A stretch of DNA of 64,000 nucleotides, taken from positions 476,501-540,500 of the forward strand of contig JALJCO010000083.1 of the NCBI GenBank assembly GCA_023101725.1, read 5' to 3'. This DNA comes from Atherinomorus stipes. Lineage: Eukaryota; Chordata; Actinopteri; Atheriniformes; Atherinidae. The translations under genes and the position numbers were made by a program. The notes under the pieces are model-generated. The model was not told where the DNA came from. It did no database searches and saw only the letters and a list, made by a program, of their open reading frames with translations. This document shows, piece by piece, positions 44,155 through 54,720 of this stretch. Within the stretch, counting starts at the first letter, position 1. Each line of letters opens with the position of its first letter.

Positions 44155-45530
44155 GCAAAGTAAGGCAAGCAGAGTTTATTGCCATGGGACATTTCATGTC
44201 CAAGACAATCCAAAGTGCTTTACATAAAACATTAAAGCATAGCAGTGGAGTGCAGGAGAAACATTAAAAATAAAAAGAAATTAAAGATAAAGCTCAAATA
44301 GAATTAGGTGAAATGATAATAAAGAGATAAACCATGCAGAGTGAGCTGTTTAATAAGAGTTTCATAAGCCCTGCAGTTTTCTGGAAGTGAGGTGCATATA
44401 CAGTAAACTGAGCACTGCCTCTTCATGCTTCTGACTTTGGGGACAGAAAGTAGACCTGAACCTGTTGACCTGAGGGATCTGGTTGGTTGCCACAAACAAG
44501 ATCCTGAATGTCCTTCAATCATAAATCATTCAGTGCTTTATTACAGTAACAATCTGATTTGTAAATCCTGCTGCTAGTACACAGACAGGAATCCAGAGTT
44601 AAAGGTTGAATATGGAACACGGACAGAACAGCGACATCACACGTGTCTAGGTTGCAGTTGCAACGGCAGAAAAACAACTCCAGCCGTTTGGTTGCCAGGC
44701 TTGCTGCCGATATGACAAGGGACCAGCAGCCTGCACCATGTCCAACAAGTAATGCAGAGGAGTTTATAACTGACAGCAAACGTTAGCCAGCGTTAGCCAG
44801 CATTAGCCAGTGTTAGCAAACAAGGTGAGAGGCCATTGAGGGCTTCAAAGACCAGGAGCAGGATTTAGAATTGAATTCTGAAAGCAAAAGGGAGACAGTG
44901 GATCTGAGCCAGAATGGGTGAGATGTGAGTACGTCAGCATGCACCTGTGAGCATGCTAGCTGCAGCATTTTGAGCTAGCTGGAGATGGTGGAGGGAGTGC
45001 TTATTCAGGCCCTGGTAGAGGGAGTTGCAATAGTCCAGGCGAGACATGATCAGCAGGTGGACTACCTTTTCAAGGTGTTGTTTGGGCAGATGAAGTTTCA
45101 GCTTATAGAGGGTTCTTAACTGAAAGAAAACACTCTTCACTAGTGTCCAACTTTAAAGCACTGTCAATGGTAAATCCTAGAATTTTGGCATGAGGGCGGA
45201 TATGACAAGACAAGAGGCCGAGGTCAGGGGTTTAGATTATTTTGAGATGGGGAATGGTTGAAGACAGCAATATCAGTTTTGTCATCATTGAGGCAAAGGA
45301 AGTTCAGAGCCATCCACGCCTTCAGGTCGTTGAGACAGCCTGTCTATTGGGCGATTTTGGGGGTTTAATGAGAGGTAGATTTGGACATCTTTGGCATAGC
45401 AGTGTTAATGGAGGCCATGTTTCTGAAAAACCATTCCCAACAGGAGCAGATACAGTGAAAACAGTATGGGACCCAGAATGGAGCCTTGGGGAACACCGCA
45501 GGACAAGGGAGAGAAAACTGCTAAAAGTTC
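44155..45530 (-). pseudogene. Jockey-type (L2/Rex-like) LINE relic with mutated catalytic box
   Basis: Read on the minus strand from 45497 to 44155: [10 protein letters not shown] (45468-45497), then CYAKD at 45387-45401 where active enzymes have YADD, ALNFLCLNDDKTDIAVF (about 45310-45255), ILGFTIDSALKLD (about 45180-45145), SRLDYCNSLYQGLNK and LQLAQNAAA (within 45045-44945), then FEALNGLSPCLL and later LLSVPKVRS (about 44450). The order is that of an RT palm, thumb and C-terminal region. Frames change several times, and a segment of about 44530-44780 looks inserted. The end near 44155-44230 carries a TGTAAAGCACTTTGGATTG-type 3' terminus usual for L2-like LINEs. The Asp-to-Lys change would remove a metal-binding residue. 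Confidence 0.8.
44781..44820 (+). repeat. Short tandem repeat, CGTTAGCCAG
   Basis: Four 10-bp units, two perfect and two variants, inside the LINE relic. Confidence 0.9.
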
Positions 45531-45846
45531 CATTGTGTGTCTTTAAAAGTTTCAGAATTTATTCAAATGCAATAACTCTGCTGTGGTAAACAACTGTGTG
45601 TGTAATATAATAGTGTAGCAAGATTTAACACTTGGGAGTGTTGTTGGACATCCCATCCCTTCTTTCTCTGGAAATAGGTCAAATGAAACTTATTGTTATA
45701 ATAACTGGTGAACATTCAACACATATTTGATGTCCCTGTTATCCGTCATAGTTTTACATTTTAAAACTGCAAGACTTAGTTAGTTAATTAACACTGTGAC
45801 AGTGTAAGATTAACACTTTTCAAAGTGCTACCTTTCAGTGGTTTGC
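45531..45846. other. No gene recognised
   Basis: AT-rich with TTAACAC/GTGTTA words (45610-45640 and 45785-45830), as near 4228-4300. Possibly a diverged fish repeat. Confidence 0.4.
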
Positions 45847-46330
45847 ATATAAACCAGGGGTCTGCAACCTGTGGCTCCAGAGCCGCAAGTGGCTCTTGGG
45901 GCCCTTCACAATGGCTCTCAATAACCTATAAAGCACCAACAAACATTTTTAAATACCAGTATATACATAATAACATTTGCAGGTTTTGGCAGTGTTTTCA
46001 TGGAAAAATTGTATTAATATTCCCACAACAAAACGACACTAAAAGTACCAGTAACATGTTTTTAAAATCTATTTCTCTTGTCATTAGTTTGGTTAGTTGG
46101 AAATTAGGGTTTTTCCACATTTTCCCACAAAGACCTACATTTTTATTTGTTTATTTAACTTCTTTTTATATACATTCAAATCCAGTTGGAGAAAATCTAA
46201 GAAAATGTATCTACACTACTTTTGCAAGTTTTTCTTTTTTTAATTTCAAAACCTAAATGTAGAAAATAGTGATTTCTTTAAATTGACAGCAAAATTTCTT
46301 TGGTAAATATTCATCAAAAATGATAAGTTG

Positions 46331-46362
<32 letters not shown>

Positions 46363-46463
46363 GGCCATGGACCATTTGCGGCTCTAGACATCTTTTATTT
46401 AGCTGGGTTGAGTCAAAAAATGGCTCTTCTTGGTTGTAAAAGTTGCAGACCCCTGATATAAAT
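45847..46463. mobile_element. 601-bp hAT MITE with TSD
   Basis: The body is 45855-46455. The ends CAGGGGTCTGCAACCTGTGG and complement CAGGGGTCTGCAACTTTTAC are inverted, the hallmark of a widespread vertebrate hAT family. Flanking 8-mers ATATAAAC and ATATAAAT match at 7 of 8 positions. GTGGCTC/GAGCC words repeat near both ends. An A run at 46334-46361 is internal. The 143-aa frame over it is not a gene. Confidence 0.85.
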
Positions 46464-46680
46464 TATGGGCCAGTGTTAAATTTAGCTCTGAGGATGTTGA
46501 ATTTCAGCTTTCAGATGTGCTGTGCAGGGCTATTCCACATTTCTAGCTTGGTTGTTGATTTTTGATATTAGTTTTTGAAGCTGAGTGCTGACTTTTAATC
46601 TTTCTTCCTGGGCTCCAAAAACTTTATTTCAGTTTTCTCCTCATTCAACTGAAGGAAGTCTTGGAATATCGAACTGTTAA

Positions 46681-46787
46681 TTTAAAGGGATCCCCTGTAA
46701 CTTTTGACCCAAATGTTAGCCAAATATTCTAATATAGGCCTATCATAATATAATCATTAATGTAAGTAATAATAGATGAGTTTTGGG
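46681..46787 (-). mobile_element. Fragment of the 42.4-kb TTAA MITE, interrupted by a hAT
   Basis: TTTAAAGGGATCCCCTGTAA and ACCCAAATGTTAGCCAAAT match the inverted right end of 42425-42795. The similarity runs to AATAGATGAGTTTTGGG, where the hAT element begins. Confidence 0.6.
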
Positions 46788-48317
46788 CAGGGGCGCCGTA
46801 TGGGGGGAAAAGTTAGGAAGATTCCAAGGGCCCATGACTGTGGGGGGCCCCAAAAGATGTGGAAATTATCAAACCTTTATTTCAAATAATATGTTTATGA
46901 ACATTTCAAATAGAACAAGAAAATACAGTAGTAGAATACACTGCCTTCGGGTTCTCACTGGTTTTTCAGCAGTAAACGGCAAAACAAAGCATGAATATAC
47001 TGACCAATCCACCCCCGTGAAAGTGCAAGAAATGGTTTGGTCCTCAGGAACTGCCTCAGTGCATCCGCTCCCTGCCTGTTACCGCGCGGTTTGCTGGTAT
47101 CGGGCCTTTATTGCTACGTGCGCTTCATTTGACAGAGTGACAGCGAATAAAACGACTGACTAAGAAAATGTGTAAATAAGCAGCAGTATGAAAAAATTCC
47201 ATTCATGGACGAAGAACACAGCGCCCCAACAAATCAAAGTACGATTTTCAAATGAGAAGAGAAAGAAAAGAGAAGAGACGAACGAAGCGTGAGCCAGTTT
47301 TTAAAGAAAGGTTTGTTGCCTGAGTTGTTCAAATGAACCTCTTGAGTGAAATGAGCAGCTATCTGCAGACTATTACAACTTAGTTAATCCTCCTTAAGGT
47401 AGAAGTGGGAACACATGATTGATGATGTCGGGTAGTGCTGTGTCTGAAACGGAAAGTGATTTTCCCTTTTTCTTTCTAAGAAAAGTTCAAGCAGGACTCT
47501 CCAGCATTTATAATGAGCTTATTGTATGTCTGTAACTAACACAGAAGCCAAGCAAATAAGCCAGAAAACTCAGAGCTGAGACTTTACATTTACATAACCA
47601 GACCAGGCAAAGCATAGTTCTCACAACATCACTTGAGTGTTATTAATTGTTTAGCAAGATACTTATATTAAATAACTGTCCTTGTCCCTCCGTAATCATA
47701 TGTAAACAGATGATCCGCCAGCAGCAGCCCCATCTCTTCACCCCCACCCCCTTTCCATTCCCAGTGAAGAAGGTAAGCAACAATGGGACTAGTTAGCATC
47801 ATTACAGAGTCTGCTGTGTAATTTTTGTCTCATTTTACCAATCCAAAAATAAGAATGAAGCATTTTTAAAATAGAAATTGAAACACTTAAAAAACAAACA
47901 AACAAACAAAAAAAAACATAACGATCGCTATAAACTAAAAAATACCCTGTAGTTGTAGTTGTTTGTAAAGGATAGTGGACAGTTAAATGAAAACACTGAG
48001 TAGCCACCAGCAGCCTGTATTAAAATCAAAGTCACAATTTAAATAGTTCAGTTAGATTTTTACATTCAGATTGAATTACAGCCATCAAAAAACGTCTATA
48101 AATCTTGATCATTCTCAAGACGGTTAATTTATTTGAGCAGCTTGATCTGCAGCATAAATACCTGTTTGCAATCTAGCTGTGAGGTTACACTTAGCTGCTG
48201 ATAATTGATGTAATTAGATGTTATAATTTGTTAGTACATTATATAAATGTAACAACTGTTACAGTCTTGGCTTACATTTCTCAGGTTTGGCCAGAAAGTA
48301 TAGAAATGGAGGAACAA

Positions 48318-48716
48318 CAAAAAATTAGGGCTGTCAAAAAATTATTCCTATCGTCAAACAAGATTTTTTTTTTTATTAATTAGTACTGCTACATGTAGAC
48401 AACACATTAACTTTTGTTTTATAACTTAAAGGATAAAACCAAGCCAGAAATCTGGGAGTATTCTAGGACTAAGACCTGAATTTCAGCTTCACATTAAGAC
48501 AGTTGTTAAGTCAGCCTGTGAGGATCAGCAGCATTCTGGACTAAACTGCCGCCATCTGAAGGACTTTAGGTAGACGTGTAAGGACAGGGTTTCAGTAGTT
48601 TAGTCTACTAAAGACAAATGCTGAATTCCTGCTGAGACACCTTTAATCCTAAATGTGTTCTAGAAGTGATAAACGCGATTAATCAGGATGAATTTTTTGG
48701 CAGCCATACAAAAAAT
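48318..48716. mobile_element. hAT MITE nested in the 46.8-kb hAT, perfect 8-bp TSD
   Basis: The body is 48326-48708. The ends TAGGGCTGTCAAAAAATTA and complement TATGGCTGCCAAAAAATTC are inverted. CAAAAAAT is duplicated exactly at 48318-48325 and 48709-48716. The family is the same as 2759-3168. Confidence 0.8.
48430..48560 (+). pseudogene. LINE reverse-transcriptase fragment inside the MITE
   Basis: The plus strand reads in pieces as NLGVF, then DLNFSFTLRQLLSQ with stops between. It matches at DNA level the stretch of an L2-like LINE just before the thumb domain. It is flanked on both sides by hAT MITE ends, so it appears to be captured within, or inserted into, that element. Confidence 0.5.
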
Positions 48717-48846
48717 ACATTGAAACTGTAAATAATACTCTTTTTATAACATTTTTAAGTCTTGCATCAATTTTTTGAGGGAGGAGGGCCCAACATGAAT
48801 GTCTTTCATGGGGCCCAAAATTCCTGGCGGCGCCCCTGGTTTTGGG

Positions 48847-50149
48847 GACTGATCAGTGTCACTATGAATCTGAGGGGGACTTGTCCCCTTATCCCCAGAC
48901 CCATCTGCACCAATGCCTGGTACGATGGTTATGTAAGTTTGTGTGTCATGACTAAGACTCCAAATGCAAATAAACCCTTAAATAAAATATTTTAGTCTTT
49001 AAAAGAAAACTAAAATGTTCCAATCTTGCCTTGACATTAAATAGCTCTGACTGCAACCTGAAATATAAACAAAATCTCACATGATGAGACTTGACAGCCC
49101 GGCTCCAAAAATTGGATAACCACAAAACACAAAACTTTTTATTTGTTCAGATGAAGAGAAAATCATTCGATTATTTGCAACCCAACACTGTTTTCTTGGC
49201 CTTCTGGTTTGTGTGTCCACTGTGATGTGTTCATTAAAGAGGTTGAAACTCAGTAGCCAGTAATCCTGGTATTGGATGTTATATAAGTGTGTGTTTTAGA
49301 ATCAGGAATGGAACTTGTAGCCTCATATATAATGCAATCACGGTCTTGTAATTGTTGCATGTTATGTAGCAATGCTTCATTCCTCAGTGATGTTATGTTC
49401 ACATCCACTAGTTAGACAATCGGTCTGTGTGAACTGAGCTCTGTGACAACTTAACTTCATGCTGCAAAAATGGGTTAAGTATAAACACGGTTCGACAATT
49501 TCTTTTTCCGTTTGGGTATAAAAGAACATGTTCAAGTTACATAATGAGAATTGGCTTTCGTCCGGAGCCCCAGTTTTAGAGTATTCTCATCCAACCATCC
49601 ATTACTCTGCCTTCTCGTGTTTTTAAGACCATATTGTACTTTTAGATGGGTCACTCTAAGTCTTTTCCAACCCCCTCCTCTTCCCGTCACTCCAGTACAG
49701 GTTGATCTTAGTTTCTTCTATTTTTGTCAAAGTAGCCTTTTTGTCTGAACTAGATGGGTATTTGTCTTTCCTCTATGGATGGCCAGACCTTTTTATTCTC
49801 TTATCATACTTACTGTCCACAATTTTGATTCGGGATTAAGATCGACCCAGCCCTTAAACGTGTTACTGCAGAAATCCTGGCACTAGATAGTTTTAAAACT
49901 TTTTTGGACAACTAAACCAAAGGAAAAGATGGATTTAAAAAAATATAAACAGTCATTGAATTGGCCAAGGTGCTGAAGCTTAAGGTACCAGATGAACTCT
50001 GTCAGGGATTTTTCACACAGCCCGACTCTCACTGGATATTCTATTGAAAGTGCATTTCTGTTCTCCTCTGAATTTCAAAAGCTGTCTGTCAATAAAAGAG
50101 AAGTTAGTCACTCTGCAGAACATGTTAACTGTTTCCATGCTTCTATCGC
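48847..50149. other. No gene recognised; possible hAT end fragment
   Basis: 48860-48920 contains AATCTGAGGGGGACTTGTCC, similar to a fish hAT subterminal region, without a clear terminus. The rest shows no supported feature. Confidence 0.4.
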
Positions 50150-50282
50150 TTAAAGGAATAGTACACCCGTACAATGATGTGTGTTCATTTCCTACTCACC
50201 CTCATGCTGAGCAAGACTCTGGAGCACATTTTTAATATCTCATCATAACGCACATCATTCTGTGGGTGTACTATTCCTTTAA
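50150..50282. mobile_element. Short TTAA element, relative of the 41.5-kb foldback
   Basis: TTAA lies at 50150-50153 and 50279-50282. The left end AGGAATAGTACACCCG and right end GGGTGTACTATTCCT are inverted. ACTCACCCTCATGCTGAG is shared with the long element. Only about 130 bases remain, so it is an internally deleted derivative. Confidence 0.8.
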
Positions 50283-51041
50283 AGGAGTGATGACACAGCA
50301 GTAAAAACTGGTTCATGTAGTTGACATTACTGCATAAGTCAATTCTCAAAAAACATCACTTTTTAGAGCGGGGGATTGTTTTGGCTCTGGACCTCCCTTC
50401 CCCGGTAAAAGAGTTGGGTCCAGTAATGATATGCAGCTTTACCCGGTGACAAAGTTGACTTCATTTTGATTGGCTACACCTTATTTGGCTATAACATTAT
50501 TTAGAGAAAGTAGGTCAAGCTGCGGTCGGAGTTTGCCAAAGGCTATCTGTTAGCAACATGTGCATTTCAGACAGTGAGCTACGTTTATCAGACAAGACAG
50601 CATTTAGAAAATAAATAAACTTACAGGTAATGACAAGGTTGTGGTCGCCTCCCTCAGTGTTGCTGCACAAGTTTTCTTTTAAATCCATTTGTTTGAAAAG
50701 CCAGACCTGACTGCACAGCAGTTACTCAGCTCCACTCACACAGTTGAATCAGCGAGGGAGGGGGTGAGAGCGGAGCGGAGGGTGGAAAGAAAGAGGGGGG
50801 GCTGTTTGCTTAATAGTGTGTTCCAATTGGAGCAATTGAATTACGTAGCATGAGGAAACTACGTAGAATGATAAGCTGCTGTCTGATTCAACCGTTTTTG
50901 AACAAAGAAACAAAGCTGAGAGACCATAAACTGGGTTTTTGATTCTCACTTTGGACATTCACATGACCTCATCAGTGCACAACAGATCATATTATACCCC
51001 CCAACCCCAGAAAAGTTAAATTTGATGTCATGGCACCTTAA
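50279..51041. mobile_element. TTAA element abutting the previous one
   Basis: It starts TTAAAGGAGTGATGACA and ends TGTCATGGCACCTTAA, complement TTAAGGTGCCATGACA, so the ends are inverted. The left TTAA (50279-50282) is also the right TTAA of the preceding element. A truncated copy of its left part is at 35765-35930. No coding capacity is seen. Confidence 0.7.
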
Positions 51042-52216
51042 ACACAATATCAGTATGTGTTTTTTTTCTCTGATAATTATGAAACGTGTAGTACTTTGTC
51101 AACTGATTAATGCAAATGAAAGAATGTAAATGTAACAGAAAAAATGATTAACAGAAAATGATCCGATTAGATCAGTTTCTCGGGTTGCATCCTGAATTAT
51201 GACATATGAAGCATATGTATGTGATACAGTTTAAAAGCATGAAAACCTGAAAGGTTGGACCAGTTTTCCTGTCGTCAGGAAGCATGTTTTTTCTCTGCAC
51301 TTTTAAGGTTACAGAAAGGATTCTGGTAAAATGTCAAGAACAATGGCTTCAAATACAAAGAGCTATCACACGGTGCAGCTGAATATGCGCCTGTGATTTT
51401 TCCACCAAGGCCTGTTGAGGGAGGAATGGCTTTCGGTTCCAGCTTTCCTTCCCTCCACGCCTCTTTTTGTGCTTGTCAAACACCATAGGACATCCATTAG
51501 GGCGTGCATGCCTGTAGAGATGCTTTAGATTCCTAATTCAAAGTCTAAGTGAGCAAATATATCTGCTACAAAAGGAAGCATGGACCACATCCTTCAATTC
51601 GACAGCACCCGACAAGAAGTTAGGGAAAGAGATCAGAATAATGAAATAAAAGAAAAAAATGGCTTTATGTGTTGTACCTTTGTTGATTTTTTTCTGCCCT
51701 TTTAAATTAGTCTAAAAGAACATTTTTGTAGTCATATAACAGTATTTAAACTTGGAGGCCTATAAAATCTACCACATTTAGACCCATATAATACTGAGAG
51801 ACACATCAGTGTATTAGCTGTTAGGCTTCGGTGCTCAGAGCAGAAAGGAGAAGGTTGTCTGGGTTTATCTCTTCTACCACACACTGTGGTCATTGTAATT
51901 GTGCACTTGGCTTTGCACCCTTAATTAATTCCATCATACTCTGCATGACCATTTGCATATTCACATCATCTCAATGAAAGAACCTCACAAAAACCTTGAA
52001 TTTAAAGGACAGTCAACACCAAAGAAGTTAATCCAAACCTTGAAAATGAGGACAAGGTGAGACAAACATCATCAAATAAATAAAATATTAAATTCAGGTT
52101 TTCAAAAAAATATTTAAAGTTTGTTTCGTGTGGCAGAAACACAGCTGACCATGAACACCCTTGAATGGTGATGATGAGGGAAAGAATGAAGATTACCACT
52201 AATAATGGCAGAGCTT
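51042..52216. other. No gene recognised
   Basis: AT-rich unique-looking DNA. 51880-51970 carries TTAATTAATTCC and ATTTGCAT, words that also occur in regulatory DNA, without further support. Confidence 0.4.
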
Positions 52217-52587
52217 TAGGCTACATTTACACGGCGATGATCAAAGAAGATGCAAAAGTGGCGTCTCGTCTTCATCTTCTTATCCGTGTTTGCACGAGCG
52301 TCGTCATGAAGAAATCTGCGTGCATACGTGGACGCAAAAGTGTGTGGAATGTATGTGACGTCAACGCACATGCGATGTGAGCAGGTCCACCATCATTTTT
52401 GCATTTTGGGCCGTGCAGATGAGAACGCAACAGCGTCGCGTCTTCAGGAATTCCACTTTGGAATGAGTCTTCAGAGATTTGCGTCTTCAACCCAGAATAT
52501 TGCTGTTGCCGTGTGAACAAAAGGCCCTTCTGATTAAATATTTTGTCATTTTTATCCGCAATAGTCCTCGTGTGAACGGCCCCTAAA
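52217..52587. mobile_element. MITE with TAGGSYCGTT-ACACG-type ends
   Basis: The left end TTAGGCTACATTTACACGG and the complement of the right end TTTAGGGGCCGTTCACACGA are inverted, a form common in fish MITEs. GCGTC/GACGC words repeat internally. The exact target duplication is not resolved. It ends one base before a TTAA element begins. Confidence 0.55.
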
Positions 52588-53870
52588 TTAAAGGTCCAGT
52601 GTGTAACTAATTTGGCTTTTTGTCACTATATTTTCCGGACTATAAGTCACACTTTTTTTCACAGTTTGGCTGCTTATGCGACTTATAGTCCAGAGCAACT
52701 TATATATCAAAATAGATAAAATTCAACATATTCCTAAGTGTTCATTCATATTGACCGACGTAAGCAAGAAGTAAACATGTGTCTCTAATGTCACATGATA
52801 GTGCTCTAGACTTGTGACAACTATATTCTGTCCTAAGCTAAAGATCCCAAAATAGCCTTATCTTAGCGAGAGGAGTTTACTTTGAACATGTGGCTGTACT
52901 GCCTGTGTGATGGAGCAAATGCTCAAAAACCATGATCATCCTTCTTAATTATGACATTTATGATCATTTACAGGCATCAACTTTGGAATCGGAGTGATTG
53001 GGTAAGTTTTTGCAGTAGCAAATAGGATATAAAAAATCTGAAAATTGCCCTACTTTGCTGTAATTTACAGCAAATGACCACGACTTATATTCTAGTGCGA
53101 CTTAGCTTTTTTTTCCCCTCTTTGTGACACATTATTTGACTGGTGTGACTTATACTCCAGAATGATTTACAGTCCGGAAAATACTTTAATAAATTTCATA
53201 AATTTACTTTCATAAATTTACGAAAGTCTAATAACAATTGTATCCAAATAAAAAGCTTCTCGTAGCTGGAATGAGTTCATTATAAATACTTAGGTGGCAG
53301 CACATCCAAACAAAGGCTACCATGATGCATTGCTATCTTCAGATGTGAGAGGGAGGAGCCAGCATTTTACCAAATAGAGACAATTCATGAGGGAGAGGGA
53401 CACAAAGGTTGCAGCCTTTCTGCTGGACAGGCGAGTTAATCAATCTAACGGGGAAGTTTGTTGTGTTATGTTAGAAACAGACCAGGGTTGTCCAGCATAT
53501 CCGCTTGTTTAAGTCGTATAATTTACTGTTTCTTGCTGTATAAAACAAAAGAGAAGGCTAATTTGTCAGCCTACAGTGGAAAAGCTCTGTAGTAACAGTT
53601 TCAGATGCTTCACAGACGTCAGCCCATTTTTGTGTTTTCCATGAGTGATGACACATGTGACTCGGCGATCGGGACGAACGCCCACCTGGCATCACTTTTA
53701 GCTCTTCAGAAACCAATGGGTAATGTGAGCGGAATGTTAGTTTTTTTTTAAATTAATGAACTATGGTCGGGACTGAATTAGGTAGCGCTGGTCTGGGTGG
53801 TGCACACAAAGGTGAAGTGTCTTTGGGATTAATTTGTTCTACAGTGCCACCTACTGGACAAATGACTTAA
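52588..53870. mobile_element. Probable TTAA element carrying a nested MITE
   Basis: It begins TTAAAGGTCCAGTGTGTAAC, a frequent fish element start, and a TTAA at 53867-53870 follows GTGCCACCTACTGGAC, a frequent opposite end. The inverted repeat between the ends is weak, so boundaries are tentative. It holds the ACTATAAGTCGC-type MITE at 52627-53188 and a block at 53692-53740 shared with 3.5 kb. Confidence 0.4.
52627..53188 (-). mobile_element. MITE with ACTATAAGTCGC-type ends, copy 2
   Basis: It starts TATTTTCCGGACTATAAGTC and ends ACAGTCCGGAAAATAC, and is the inverse-orientation counterpart of 5436-5964. Shared internal blocks include GAACATGTGGCTGTACTGCC and AAACCATGATCATCCTT. Confidence 0.75.
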
Positions 53871-54610
53871 ATATGTCAAGCGATTATAATGACGTTAGTG
53901 TTTTTTTTTGTTTGTTTTCATCTAAATGACTTCCCAAACCAGTCATGTAGCTCAGCCATGCACTGAAACTTCAGATGTATAAAATGATGTTATTTATCTG
54001 AAATGATCCAAGCATTGATACACTCTACGGAAATACTTCCTGGATTACTACACATGCCAAAGCCTCGCCACAAATCTCACTTCTAGCGTGAGGAGTTGTT
54101 TGTCTCTCCATGTTGGCCCAGTAAAGACTAGTGACCTGTTAGGAGACAAACAGGGCCAATTTCTGGCCACCTGGTGTCATCGTGAAGTGTTTTTGAGTTG
54201 GGGGCATTAGTCAGTTTATCGTGCTCTGTGTTGTCGGCCATCTGCAGCCGTCGCCAATACAGTCAGTGTTCTTTTCAGCCAATTGAACATGTCAGCCAGT
54301 TGTTCAGTCATTACAGGGAAGACCGGAAGTGAAGGTAAAGAAACCAGATAAAAAGCAGACATACTGCAAACTCTCACAATCGTTTGGCCTCATATTGGGA
54401 CCATTATCTTTAATCATGTGGGACGAGGATATGGAGGAGCAGGTTCTTGTCTAGCTGCTTGCTAACAACAAAAGCAGCATGCGTTTATGTGTTTTGGCCT
54501 TAAGAAATGGTCCATCCTTTCCGGTTTTTGTTTTGTGGGGCCACAATACAGATTCGCGCCATCTGCTGTTGTGGTGACATTATATTTCGTGCATGCACAG
54601 AAGGTACACC
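53871..54610. other. No gene recognised
   Basis: Mixed unique-looking DNA with a T run near 53901. Nothing supported. Confidence 0.45.
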
Positions 54611-54720
54611 GCAGGGGGGGGGGCGCAAGGCGGACGGGCGGAAGGGGGGGGGGGGGGGAAGGACGGGGGACGGGAGGAGGAGAAGGCGAGGGGAGCGAGG
54701 GGCACACGGCGGGCGCCTCC
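54611..54720 (+). repeat. G-rich tract
   Basis: Long G runs (54614-54623, 54644-54658) and GGAGG/GGGA words with several CpG. Four overlapping frames on both strands reflect composition only. Quadruplex formation is plausible but untested. Confidence 0.85.

Larger units (their letters stand above)
46780..48846. mobile_element. 2.05-kb hAT element with perfect 8-bp TSD
   Basis: The body is 46788-48838. The left end CAGGGGCGCCGTATGGGG and the complement of the right end CAGGGGCGCCGCCAGGAATT are inverted repeats. GTTTTGGG is duplicated exactly at 46780-46787 and 48839-48846. GGGCCC words lie near both ends. A Lys/Arg/Glu-rich stretch at about 47235-47295 could be the remains of a hAT transposase N-terminus, but the frame is broken and no catalytic region is seen. 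A further MITE is inserted at 48326-48708. Confidence 0.9.

Noticed and set aside
45825..46256. 143-aa frame
   Set aside because: It lies across a hAT MITE with defined ends and target duplication.
46783..47163. 126-aa frame
   Set aside because: It starts in the terminal repeat of a hAT element and matches no transposase domain.
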